This document shows, one piece after another, positions 1 to 7,538 of a DNA stretch of 64,000 bases. The notes under the pieces were generated by a model. The model saw only the letters and a program-made list of their open reading frames with translations, ran no database searches and was not told the DNA's origin. Source of the DNA: Sphingobium sp. AP49 (lineage in GTDB: Bacteria > Pseudomonadota > Alphaproteobacteria > Sphingomonadales > Sphingomonadaceae). The position numbers and the translations under genes are program-made. Where the stretch lies: contig NZ_CP124576.1 in assembly GCF_000281715.2 (NCBI RefSeq), forward strand, positions 4,003,001-4,067,000, in the 5' to 3' direction. Every line of letters starts with the position of its first letter. Position 1 is the first letter of the stretch.

Positions 1-1023
1 GGTGGCGCGGACCAGGCCGGACCGGTCGATCGCCTCGGCAATCAGGGCATAGGGCCTCGCCTCGCCGGGCTGGACGATCACATCATAGGTTTCGGCAATG
101 CCGATCTGGAACTCGTCGGTCTCGACCGGCTGGACATCCTGCCCGTCGCACTGGACGATAGTCATCGGCAGGCCGGGCAGGCGAACATTGAAATTGGTCA
201 TCGCCGACGCGTTGATGATGCGCAGCCGCACCCGCTCGCCCGGCACGAACAGACCGGTCCAGTTTTCGGCCGTGCCCATGCCGTTCACCAGATAGCTGTA
301 GGTCGCGCCGGTGACGTCGGAAATATCGGTCGGGTCCATGCGCATCTCGCCCCAATCGATCCGGTCTTTGAGGGCCTGGTCCTTGCCCGCCAGCAACCCG
401 GCCAGCGTCTGGCGCTGCATGTTGTAATAGCCGCCCGATTGCTTCAGCCTTTGCAGCAGCTTGTGCGGATGAACCGGGCTCCAGTCGGCGAGCAGGATCA
501 CATGCTCCCGGTCATAAGCCACCGGATCGGGATTGGCCGGATCGATGATGATCGGCCCATAAAGGCCCATCGCCTCCTGCATGCCCGAATGGCTGTGATA
601 CCAGTAGGTGCCGGCCTGCCGCACGGGGAAGCGATAGATGAAGGTTTCGCCCGGCGCGATACCGGGGAAGCTGATGCCCGGCACGCCGTCCATCTGGAAG
701 GGCAGGATCAGCCCGTGCCAGTGGATCGAGCTATCCTCCTTCAGTCGATTGGTGACAGCGATGTTGACAGCCTGCCCCTCGCGCAGGCGGATGAGCGGCG
801 CGGGCGTGCCGCCATTGACGCTGATCGCATGGGCCGATCGGCCACCGGTCGCAAAATGCCCGTCGCCGATGCTGAGCGCGATCGTCTCGCCCGACAGCGC
901 GCCCTGCGCGGCGCCATGCGTGCCGGTGGCGGCCCAGCCGGGCAAGGTCTGGGCCATCGCGAGGGCGGCGCCACCCCGGATCAGGCTGCGGCGGTCGAGG
1001 GAGAAGCAGGGCGTATCGGTCAT
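1..1023 (-). CDS. copA: Multicopper oxidase, CopA-type copper resistance protein (3' part outside window)
   Basis: Periplasmic multicopper oxidase, probably oxidising Cu(I) for copper tolerance. The N-terminus carries a twin-arginine signal (DRRSLIRGG, then a hydrophobic stretch ending near GWAATG), so export of the folded protein by Tat is expected. Two cupredoxin copper-ligand motifs are visible: IHWHG and TYWYHSHSG, the usual type 2/type 3 histidines of the first domain. The last copper site, with its Cys, would lie beyond base 1. The visible part is 341 residues of a family usually near 550-620. It starts 6 bases after the ECF sigma gene and is probably cotranscribed with the cnrYXH-like regulators. 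Copper as substrate is inferred from family and from the divergent copC. Confidence 0.88.
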   Translation of the reverse strand, partial: MTDTPCFSLDRRSLIRGGAALAMAQTLPGWAATGTHGAAQGALSGETIALSIGDGHFATGGRSAHAISVNGGTPAPLIRLREGQAVNIAVTNRLKEDSSIHWHGLILPFQMDGVPGISFPGIAPGETFIYRFPVRQAGTYWYHSHSGMQEAMGLYGPIIIDPANPDPVAYDREHVILLADWSPVHPHKLLQRLKQSGGYYNMQRQTLAGLLAGKDQALKDRIDWGEMRMDPTDISDVTGATYSYLVNGMGTAENWTGLFVPGERVRLRIINASAMTNFNVRLPGLPMTIVQCDGQDVQPVETDEFQIGIAETYDVIVQPGEARPYALIAEAIDRSGLVRAT

Positions 1024-1029
1024 ATCCGC

Positions 1030-1605
1030 TTATACGCGCGCCGCGTCGCTTTCCCTCAACATGTGCTGCAATTGCTTGCGGGCGCGATAGAGGCGGGTTT
1101 CCACCGCCTTTTCGCTGATGTCCAATATCGTCGCGACCTCGGCCTGGCTCATGCCCTCGATCCCGCGCAGCAAAACCACCTCGCGCAGCGCCACCGGCAG
1201 CGCCGCCACCGCCGCCCCGATCCGGGCGACCCCGGCGCGCGACTGCGCTGCCTGTTCGGGATCGGGCGCCGCGTCGGCGACATGGGCCGCATCCTCGATC
1301 GGCCGGGCGAAACTGAAGAAGCGGCGGACGGCACGGCGGCGCGCCCAGTCATGGCATTTGTTAATCGTGATCCGTGCGATCCAGCCGCGAAAGGGCCGGC
1401 GCCCATCATAGCGGGCGAGCGCGGCAAAGGCGGCGACGAAGCTTTCCTGCACGATGTCCATTGCCGCGTCGGCATCGCCGACATGGCCGCGCGCCAGCCG
1501 ATAGACGGCATCGCGATGCCGCCGCATCAGCGCGCCATAGGCCGCCTGTCGCCCGGCCAGCGCCTGCGCCGCCAGCGTGGCATCATCGGGATCGTCGGCT
1601 ATCAC
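1030..1605 (-). CDS. ECF RNA polymerase sigma factor, CnrH-like
   Basis: Extracytoplasmic-function sigma-70 factor of 191 residues. Region 2 is visible as the DAAMDIVQESFVAAFAAL stretch and the FRGWIARITINKCHDWARR segment. Region 4 follows as LPVALREVVLLRGIEGMSQAEVA with a helix-turn-helix ending KAVETRLYRARKQL. The start overlaps the upstream CnrX-like gene by 4 bases, which suggests translational coupling. The gene order anti-sigma, periplasmic sensor, sigma matches cnrYXH/nccYXH of Cupriavidus. It probably directs transcription of its own operon and of copA. That it responds to copper rather than nickel or cobalt is inferred from its neighbours only. Confidence 0.9.
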   Translation of the reverse strand: MIADDPDDATLAAQALAGRQAAYGALMRRHRDAVYRLARGHVGDADAAMDIVQESFVAAFAALARYDGRRPFRGWIARITINKCHDWARRRAVRRFFSFARPIEDAAHVADAAPDPEQAAQSRAGVARIGAAVAALPVALREVVLLRGIEGMSQAEVATILDISEKAVETRLYRARKQLQHMLRESDAARV

Positions 1606-2036
1606 CCGACAGGCTGGGTCAGCGCCTTGACCACCGCCGCGTCGAACAGCGCGGCCTGATCGGGGCGCAGCACGCCACGCATCGCGAAGATGTGCTTCAA
1701 TGTCTCCTTCTGCAATTCCCCCATCACCTGGTGCGACCGGTCGACCGCCCGGGCGACGCGCGGGCCATAGCCATGTTCGGCGGCGATCGCGGCGGCCAGC
1801 CGCTGATTATCGGCCCGCATCTCCGCGTCGAGCGCGGCCTTGCGCTGCGCGAAGGCGGCTTCCAGATCGGCGATGCGCTGCTTCTGCCCCGCGTCGAGCG
1901 TCAGCCGCTCATGCAACAAGGCATGCACCTCATTCTCCACCGGCGGCGCGGGCGCGAGCCAGATGCGCGCGACCAGCACGGCCGCCAGCGCCGCGGCAAA
2001 GGCGACCAGCGCCACCAGCCAATAGCGTCTGCCCAT
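1602..2036 (-). CDS. Periplasmic metal sensor, CnrX-like
   Basis: Membrane-anchored periplasmic sensor of 144 residues with one N-terminal transmembrane helix (about residues 6-27) and an all-helical periplasmic domain. From memory of Cupriavidus CnrX, its metal ligands are two His spaced by four, a Glu, and a His-x3-Met pair. All have counterparts here: His38 and His42 (EVHALLHE), Glu59 (ADLEAAFAQR), His115 and Met119 (KHIFAM). The C-terminal MRxxLxPxxxxxFD stretch also resembles CnrX. Metal binding should release the CnrH-like sigma factor from the anti-sigma protein. The gene lies between the putative anti-sigma gene and the sigma gene. Alternative name: heavy-metal resistance/Spy-CpxP-like protein. 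Confidence 0.8.
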   Translation of the reverse strand: MGRRYWLVALVAFAAALAAVLVARIWLAPAPPVENEVHALLHERLTLDAGQKQRIADLEAAFAQRKAALDAEMRADNQRLAAAIAAEHGYGPRVARAVDRSHQVMGELQKETLKHIFAMRGVLRPDQAALFDAAVVKALTQPVG

Positions 2037-2038
2037 CC

Positions 2039-2299
2039 TTATCGTTCCAGCAGGCGCGAGGGCGCATAGTCGGACATGCCGATCAGCACGGGCGCGGCCT
2101 GCGCCGGCTGCGCGGGAACGGTGCTGCCGATCCAGCCGATGCCGATCGCCATCACGCCGGCCAGCATCAGGCTGCGCCGCGCGACGCTGCGTTCGCGGCG
2201 GCGGTCCAGCCCCTGCATCACCGCCTCCTCCAACCCGTCGAAGCGCGCCGTCGCCGGTGCATCGCGCAGCCCGGCCAGCCTGTCATCCAGATCGTCCAT
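2039..2299 (-). CDS. Putative anti-sigma factor, CnrY-like
   Basis: Small 86-residue protein starting MDDLDDRLAGL. The cytoplasmic N-terminal half is charged, one transmembrane helix follows (about residues 45-62, LMLAGVMAIGIGWIGS), and a short periplasmic tail ends RLLER. Size, topology and position just upstream of the CnrX-like sensor and the ECF sigma factor fit a CnrY-type anti-sigma factor. The frame stays open upstream to 2410, but that extension lacks a convincing ribosome site and would eat into the divergent copC promoter. Assignment rests on context and topology. The sequence family is poorly conserved and was not searched. Confidence 0.65.
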   Translation of the reverse strand: MDDLDDRLAGLRDAPATARFDGLEEAVMQGLDRRRERSVARRSLMLAGVMAIGIGWIGSTVPAQPAQAAPVLIGMSDYAPSRLLER

Positions 2300-2433
2300 G
2301 GTCCCGTCCTTCCTGTCCTGCCTGACGATACGCATCGGGCCGGCCCATCCCTCAGACAAAATAGCGTGAGGAATGAGGGATGCGACAGGACAATGCGTAT
2401 TCCTCTTCAAATGCGCCTTTTTCGGAGATGCCG
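2300..2433. promoter_or_regulatory. Divergent promoter region between cnrY-like gene and copC
   Basis: These 134 bases separate two divergently transcribed metal-response genes and must hold both promoters. No clear housekeeping -35/-10 pair was recognised, which would fit promoters read by the ECF sigma factor encoded here. The exact sites are not resolved. Confidence 0.4.
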
Positions 2434-2808
2434 ATGTTCCGCCTGCCCCTGTTCGCCCTTGCCCTCGTCGCGTTGCCGGGTGCCGCGCTGGCCCAGCCTC
2501 AGCTCGTTGCCGCCAGCCCCGCCGCCAATGCCAGCGTCGCCAAGCCGATGAAGCTGACCCTCGCCTTCTCCGAAGCGCTGCAGGCCGATCATAGCAGCAT
2601 CACCCTCACCATGACCGGCATGCCGGGCATGGCCGATCATCCGCCGATGCCGATCAAGGGCTTCACCACCGCCCCGGCCGCCGACGGGAAGGGGCTGGTC
2701 GTCACTCTGCCCCGCGCGCTGCCGAGCGGCAGCTATGACCTTAGCTGGAGCGTGATGGGCCATGACCATCAGACGGTCAGCGGCCAATATAGCTTCACGG
2801 TGCGATAG
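2434..2808 (+). CDS. copC: CopC-family periplasmic copper-binding protein
   Basis: Small periplasmic copper chaperone (124 residues). A signal peptide (MFRLPLFALALVALPGAALA) is followed by the CopC beta-sandwich opening LVAASPAANASV and ending YSFTVR. A Met-rich stretch (TMTGMPGMADHPPM) and the HDH motif near the C-terminus are candidate copper ligands. The start at 2434 has GGAG about 6 bases upstream. The mature N-terminus is predicted to be Gln-Pro-Gln rather than the His that many CopC proteins use for Cu(II). No CopD follows. The next gene is an unrelated desaturase 85 bases downstream. Confidence 0.85.
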   Translation: MFRLPLFALALVALPGAALAQPQLVAASPAANASVAKPMKLTLAFSEALQADHSSITLTMTGMPGMADHPPMPIKGFTTAPAADGKGLVVTLPRALPSGSYDLSWSVMGHDHQTVSGQYSFTVR

Positions 2809-2893
2809 GTCACAGCGGGGCGATGCTTGACGCCGGTTCGCGCCAATCATAGCATTGGCGGCGGACTGGCGCGGCATTCGGAGACAGGTTTCC

Positions 2894-3913
2894 ATGGTAG
2901 ACACCGCCCAGGAGCGTGCGCCTGGCTATCGCTATTCGCGGCGCGGCACCCTGCCGCTGATCCGCGACCTGTCCGTCGTCCCCAACCGCCGCAACGCGCT
3001 GCTGCTGCTGTTCCAATGGATCGTGATGATCGCCGCCTGCGTGATCGCGATCCGGGTCGATCGGTGGCCGGTCTATCTGCTCGCCGGGGTCGTCATCGGC
3101 ACGCGCATCCAGTGCCTGGCGGTGATGATGCACGAAGCCTGCCACAATATGCTGTTCAGCAATCGCCGCGCCAATGACCTGATCGGCGACCTGTTCGTCG
3201 CCTATCCGCTGGCGCTGAGCGTCGACCTGTATCGCGTCGCCCATATGGTGCACCATCGCCATACCAATACGGTCCGCGATTTCGACTATCGCGTCCAGCG
3301 CAAGGATCCCGACCAGCATTTCCCCAAGGACGGGCGCGGCATGCTCGTGCTGTTGCTGCGCAGCGTGACCGGTCTCAATTATTATCGCGTCGCCCGGGCC
3401 GGCCGGATCTGGGCGCCGATCGCCAATTTCCACAATCCGATGCGCTTCGGCTTCGACTATCGGCTGGCGCTGCGCATCCGGTACGTGGTCTGGGCCGTGC
3501 TGGTCTATGGCCTGGTCCTCTGGTCGCCCTGGCGCTGGCAGATATTGGGCCTGTTCCTGATCCCGCAATTCATCTGGGTCAATGTCTTCAACCGGATCCG
3601 GGCGGCGGCCGAACATAATGGCATCACCGACGAGAAGGAGATCAGCGGCACCCGCACGGTCATCCCGACCCTGCTCGACCGGGTGCTGATCGGCCCGTTC
3701 AATGTCAGCTATCATCTGGAACATCATCTGTTCCCGTCGGTGCCGGGGCATAATCTGCGCCGGTTGCACCTGCATCTGATGACCGACCCGACCTATGCGG
3801 CGGGCGCGCATATCACGCGGGGCTATTGGGGCGTGATCAGGGAACTGATGGCGCCGACCGAGGCCAGCACCGCCACCACCCCGCTCGCCGCCCGTTCCGA
3901 AGCACAGCCCTGA
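2894..3913 (+). CDS. Fatty acid desaturase family protein
   Basis: Integral-membrane di-iron desaturase of 339 residues. The three histidine boxes of the family are present: HEACH (residues 80-84), HMVHHRH (117-123) and EHHLF in the C-terminal third (SYHLEHHLFPSVPGH). Several hydrophobic segments precede and separate the boxes. It likely introduces a double bond into membrane acyl chains, or hydroxylates a related lipid or carotenoid substrate. The substrate cannot be told from sequence. The start at 2894 has a GGAGACAGG ribosome site; an in-frame ATG at 2855 would give an implausible Arg-rich extension. It appears to be a single-gene unit. Confidence 0.85.
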   Translation: MVDTAQERAPGYRYSRRGTLPLIRDLSVVPNRRNALLLLFQWIVMIAACVIAIRVDRWPVYLLAGVVIGTRIQCLAVMMHEACHNMLFSNRRANDLIGDLFVAYPLALSVDLYRVAHMVHHRHTNTVRDFDYRVQRKDPDQHFPKDGRGMLVLLLRSVTGLNYYRVARAGRIWAPIANFHNPMRFGFDYRLALRIRYVVWAVLVYGLVLWSPWRWQILGLFLIPQFIWVNVFNRIRAAAEHNGITDEKEISGTRTVIPTLLDRVLIGPFNVSYHLEHHLFPSVPGHNLRRLHLHLMTDPTYAAGAHITRGYWGVIRELMAPTEASTATTPLAARSEAQP

Positions 3914-3964
3914 CCGTTGGCAGGGCGGGTGATGGTGGGAGATTCGGCAATGGCCAGTTTTCTA

Positions 3965-3994
3965 CCGTCATGCCAGCACAGGCTGGGATGACGG
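3965..3994. repeat. REP-like palindrome
   Basis: A 13-base arm starting CCGTCATGCCAGC, a 4-base loop (ACAG) and a 13-base complementary arm with one mismatch. The CCGTCAT...ATGACGG form is typical of intergenic palindromes scattered through proteobacterial genomes. It sits between two convergent genes and could also stop transcription. No second copy was seen in this window. Confidence 0.5.
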
Positions 3995-4040
3995 AGTTGG
4001 GTGGATTGCGGACTGCCTGCTAAAGGCTCCGTAGAGCGTG

Positions 4041-4349
4041 TTAGCCGACTTCCTCTAATTGAATGTATCGCTCAAAATGATCCAGTATGTGCCCCTGCGC
4101 ATCAGGTCGCCATTGTAAGCGGATATGCCACTCAGATTTTCCATCCGGCGAAACGAAAAGTGATTGGCCATCGTCATAGGGTAGGTAGCTGGCACCAAGA
4201 AAGGTCCATGCCTCGCCTTCTCTGTGAACGTGTCCGTCAAAATCGACAAACTCTGAAACAACCATATATCGACGATTAGCTGCCAAGTGCTGGAGTGCTG
4301 ACTTACAGCCTGCGCCTGTCCAATGTCCCAAGGGATGCGGTCCAATCAT
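4041..4349 (-). CDS. Small hypothetical protein, possibly DUF3601-like
   Basis: A 102-residue soluble protein without signal peptide or membrane segment. The stretch RYMVVSEFVDFDG, then GEAWTFLGASYLPYDDG and LFV, followed by IRLQW and a final YI, resembles a small beta-rich domain I recall as DUF3601; this is from memory. Local G+C is lower than in the neighbours, which may point to a separate origin. A second open frame overlaps at 4055-4345 but lacks this domain pattern. No function can be given. Confidence 0.6.
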   Translation of the reverse strand: MIGPHPLGHWTGAGCKSALQHLAANRRYMVVSEFVDFDGHVHREGEAWTFLGASYLPYDDGQSLFVSPDGKSEWHIRLQWRPDAQGHILDHFERYIQLEEVG

Positions 4350-4823
4350 GAGGCTGAATTATGCTGCCGCGCCCATGTCCGCAATCGGGATTAGAACTGG
4401 ATCGTCTAAGCGGCAACAAATGATCGCTTCCCGCCATAGCCTTTCCTACTCCGGCTTTCTCTGATCTACCCTGTCGGATGGCCCTGCCTCCCCCCTTGTC
4501 GCGTTACGGCAGCCCCACCGACGCTTCACTGTCGCTTCACTGTCGCTTGGCTGTCGCGTCGGCGGCGCGTCCGGACACGCGTCATCGTGACCCGACCGTC
4601 GCGTCGCTGTCGCGTGGCGGACGCGTCACCGGTGCGCGGACGGCGCATTTCGCCCAAATCGGCCGACGACACTGTGAACTTCGGGGTCGAATCTATTGTC
4701 GCGTCGCCCTGCCCCGCGCCCCATGCCAAATGGGCTTGGCATCAGCCTGTCGCTCCTGTAGCCAATGATCCACATATAATTACCAAGTTCCATATAGTGG
4801 GCATATTCAGGAGAGAGGCCGAT
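4350..4823. other. Non-coding stretch upstream of the beta-galactosidase
   Basis: No convincing gene was found here. The left part is A+T richer and featureless. The middle (about 4520-4640) is a degenerate array of 11-base units described separately. The last 60 bases are A+T rich (CATATAATTACC) and likely hold the promoter and leader of the GH2 gene, with GGAGAGAGG as ribosome site just before 4824. Confidence 0.5.
4529..4613. repeat. 11-base direct repeats (CTGTCGC core)
   Basis: CTGTCGC occurs at 4529, 4540 and 4551, exactly 11 bases apart, and again at 4607. Diverged copies fill the space between. Direct repeats with an 11-base period are how OmpR/PhoB-family regulators usually bind DNA, and the core resembles the CTGTCAT half of a Pho box. 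A regulatory role for the downstream GH2 gene is inference. Confidence 0.45.
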
Positions 4824-7247
4824 ATGGCGAGCGAACGGGGCAAGCGGGTTCGGGGTCTGATCGGGCGGAGCGCCGCAGGGCTCGCCCTGGCTCTGCTGAT
4901 CGCGGTCGGTGGCCCGGTCGTCGCCTTCGCCCAGCCGACCGGCGCCGAGAATTTCGATGCCGGCTGGCGCTTCCATCAGGGCGATGTCGCGACCGCCGAG
5001 CAGCCCGGTTTTGCTGATACCGGCTGGCAGTCGGTCGACCTGCCGCATGACTGGGCGATTGCCGGGCCGTTCGACGAACATGCGCCCGCAACCGGATCGG
5101 GCGGCTTCCTGCCCACCGGCGTCGCCTGGTATCGCAAGCATTTCACCCTGCCGCCCGCCAGCGCCGGCCAGCGCGTCTTCGTCGAGTTCGACGGCGTGAT
5201 GGAGCGGTCGGGGGTGTGGATCAACGGCCAGCATGTCGGCCATCGGCCGAGCGGCTACGCCAGCTTCCGCTACGAGATCACCCAACATCTGAAACCCGCT
5301 GGGCAGGAGAATGTGCTGGCCGTGCGGGCCGACACTTCCTCCCAGCCGGCCTCGCGCTGGTATGCGGGCGGCGGCATCTACCGCCATGTCCGCATCCTCA
5401 CCCTGGGCGATGTCCATGCCGAAACATGGGGCAGCACTGTGCGTGTAGCAAAGCTGGACGCGAAGAGCGCCGACCTTGCCATCGGCAGCAGCGTGATGAA
5501 CCAGGGCAGTGCCCCGGTCGAGGCGCGGCTGGAGGCGGTGATCGAGGGGCCGGATGGTCGCAGCCTCGCGACCTTCACCGGCCAGACGATCAGCCTGCCC
5601 GCCGGCCGCGCGACGCAGATGGATGTCGGCGGCACCCTCGCCGATCCACGCCGCTGGGATATTGGCGACCCGGCGATGCACCAGGCGCTGCTGCGCGTCC
5701 GCGCCACCGACGGCCGGCTGCTCTATGAGGAACGCGTCCCCTTCGGCATGCGCGACGCCCGGTTCGAGGCGGCGAGCGGTTTCTGGCTCAACGGCCGCAA
5801 CATCAAGCTGAAGGGCGTGGCGATCCATGCCGATGGCGGGCCGTTCGGCATGGCGGTGCCGCTGGCCGTCTATGAACGGCGGCTCAAGGGGCTGATGGCG
5901 CTCGGCGTCAATGCGGTGCGCACTGCCCATCATCCTTTCTCGCCCGAATTTCTCGACCTGTGTGACCGGCTGGGCCTCATCGTCATGAACGAGGGCTTCG
6001 ACATGTGGACGGTGGCGAAAAATCCGCAGGATTATCATCTCTATTTCACCGACTGGTCGTCGATCGATGCGCGCGATTTCGTGCGGCGCGATCGCAACCA
6101 TCCCAGCATCGTGATCTGGTCGATCGGCAACGAGATTCACGACACGCCCTATCCGCTGGTAGCGCAGTCGATCATCACCCGCTTGCAGGATATCTTCCAT
6201 GCGGAGGATCCGACCCGGCCGGTGACGATGGCGCTGTTCCGCCCCAACACCACCCATGATTATGAGAATGGCACTGCCGACCTGCTGGACGTGGTGGGCC
6301 AGAATTATCGCGAGAATGAACTGGCCAAGGCGCATGCCGACAAGCCCAGCCGCAAGATCATCGGCACCGAAAACAGCAAGAACCGGTCAAGCTGGCTCGT
6401 GGTGCGCGACGACCCGGCCTATGCCGGCATGTTCCTGTGGACCGGGGTCGACTATCTGGGTGAGGCGGACCGGGCCGGCTGGCCGGCGATCAGCAACCCG
6501 TCGGGCCTGGTCGACCGGGTCGACGGGGTGAAGCCGATCGGCTGGGAACGGGCGAGCTGGTGGTCAGAAAAACCGGTGGTGAAGCTGGCCCGGCGCGTAA
6601 CCGAGGTGATCGACATCAGCGAAATGCCCACCATGGTCGGCATCGCCCTGCCCCAGCCCAAGGGGCCGGGCGCGCTGACCGACTGGTCGCCCGACAATCG
6701 CGCGGCGCACAAGGAAAAGGTCGAGGTCTACAGCAACAGCGACGAGGTCGAGCTGTTCCTCAACGGCAAGTCACTGGGACGCAAGCCGCGCAACGCAGAC
6801 GACAGCGCGATCACATGGGATGTCGATTATGCGCCGGGCGAGTTGCGCGCGGTCGGCTATCGCGGCGGCGCCAGGATCGCGGAGGACGTGCTGCGCAGTG
6901 CCGGCGCGCCCGCCGCGATCCGGCTGGTGCCGGAGGCCAGGGCCGTCGGCGGCGGCTTTGACGATGTCGTCGCGGTGCGGGCCGAAGTGGTGGATGCCAA
7001 AGGCGTGCTGGTGCCCGGCGCGACGTCGATGCTGACCGCGACGATCTCCGGACCGGGCCGCGTGGTGGCGTTCGACAATGGCAGCGTCACCGATCACACT
7101 GCCTTTGGCGCGCTGCAGCGCGCAGCGATGGGCGGCAAGGCGGTCGCCTTCCTGCGTGGCACCGGCAAGGCGGGTGCGATAGACCTGCAGATCAGCGCGC
7201 CGGGGCTGAAACCCGGCCGCATCAGCCTGCAAGGCGAGAAGGATTAG
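4824..7247 (+). CDS. Secreted GH2 family beta-galactosidase
   Basis: Exported glycoside hydrolase family 2 enzyme of 807 residues, expected to release terminal beta-galactose (or a related sugar) from oligosaccharides in the periplasm or outside the cell. A signal peptide covers about residues 10-38. A sugar-binding jelly-roll follows (DAGWRFHQGD, DLPHDW), then an Ig-like domain and the TIM barrel. The acid/base Glu437 lies in IWSIGNEI and the nucleophile is probably Glu516 in GTENS. C-terminal Ig-like domains include a DUF4982-like linker (EVYSNSDEVELFLNGKSLG). An upstream open stretch to 4587 is rejected because the signal peptide and the GGAGAGAGG ribosome site fix the start. The exact sugar is unknown. 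Confidence 0.88.
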   Translation: MASERGKRVRGLIGRSAAGLALALLIAVGGPVVAFAQPTGAENFDAGWRFHQGDVATAEQPGFADTGWQSVDLPHDWAIAGPFDEHAPATGSGGFLPTGVAWYRKHFTLPPASAGQRVFVEFDGVMERSGVWINGQHVGHRPSGYASFRYEITQHLKPAGQENVLAVRADTSSQPASRWYAGGGIYRHVRILTLGDVHAETWGSTVRVAKLDAKSADLAIGSSVMNQGSAPVEARLEAVIEGPDGRSLATFTGQTISLPAGRATQMDVGGTLADPRRWDIGDPAMHQALLRVRATDGRLLYEERVPFGMRDARFEAASGFWLNGRNIKLKGVAIHADGGPFGMAVPLAVYERRLKGLMALGVNAVRTAHHPFSPEFLDLCDRLGLIVMNEGFDMWTVAKNPQDYHLYFTDWSSIDARDFVRRDRNHPSIVIWSIGNEIHDTPYPLVAQSIITRLQDIFHAEDPTRPVTMALFRPNTTHDYENGTADLLDVVGQNYRENELAKAHADKPSRKIIGTENSKNRSSWLVVRDDPAYAGMFLWTGVDYLGEADRAGWPAISNPSGLVDRVDGVKPIGWERASWWSEKPVVKLARRVTEVIDISEMPTMVGIALPQPKGPGALTDWSPDNRAAHKEKVEVYSNSDEVELFLNGKSLGRKPRNADDSAITWDVDYAPGELRAVGYRGGARIAEDVLRSAGAPAAIRLVPEARAVGGGFDDVVAVRAEVVDAKGVLVPGATSMLTATISGPGRVVAFDNGSVTDHTAFGALQRAAMGGKAVAFLRGTGKAGAIDLQISAPGLKPGRISLQGEKD

Positions 7248-7447
7248 GCCGGTCGTCGCCCGGTCGCGTCGATGCAGGGAACCGCGCCGCTGGACAGCGA
7301 CAGGGCGCGGACCTTGTAGCGCAGCGCCAGTTCATTGTGCGCAGCAATCACGCACACCGCATCGCCGCGCGCACGGGCTTCGTCGGCTTTGCGCGTCTCG
7401 TCGCGCGACCGGCGAAACAGATAGGCAGCATCCGTGATCACGTCCAT
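7244..7447 (-). CDS. Small hypothetical protein
   Basis: A 67-residue protein, MDVITDAAYLFRRSRDETRK..., rich in Arg and Ala with a helical pattern. It overlaps the end of the GH2 gene by 4 bases on the opposite strand. Short proteins of this kind (about 60-70 residues, with an AHNELALRY-like core) occur in sphingomonads as far as I recall. No function is known. It could still be a chance frame. Confidence 0.5.
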   Translation of the reverse strand: MDVITDAAYLFRRSRDETRKADEARARGDAVCVIAAHNELALRYKVRALSLSSGAVPCIDATGRRPA

Positions 7448-7538
7448 CGAACCGACTCCGCTTGATTGGCATGCAATCTACCAGCCGCCGGAAGCGCCGT
7501 CCTAGATCTGGATCAAATATCCCTTCGTCAGCGCTCGC

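Noticed and set aside
439..1659. A 406-codon plus-strand frame opposite copA and the sigma gene
   Set aside because: Antisense to two recognised genes; the sequence is low-complexity Arg/Gly/Ala.
4055..4345. An alternative 96-codon frame overlapping the small protein at 4041-4349
   Set aside because: The 4041-4349 frame shows the conserved small-domain pattern; this one does not.
4519..4640. Repeat array considered as a CRISPR
   Set aside because: Units are 11 bases, degenerate and contiguous, without unique spacers of 30-40 bases and without cas genes.
4626..6335. A 569-codon frame on the minus strand inside the GH2 gene
   Set aside because: Low-complexity complement of a gene with clear catalytic motifs; no signal, ribosome site or family pattern.
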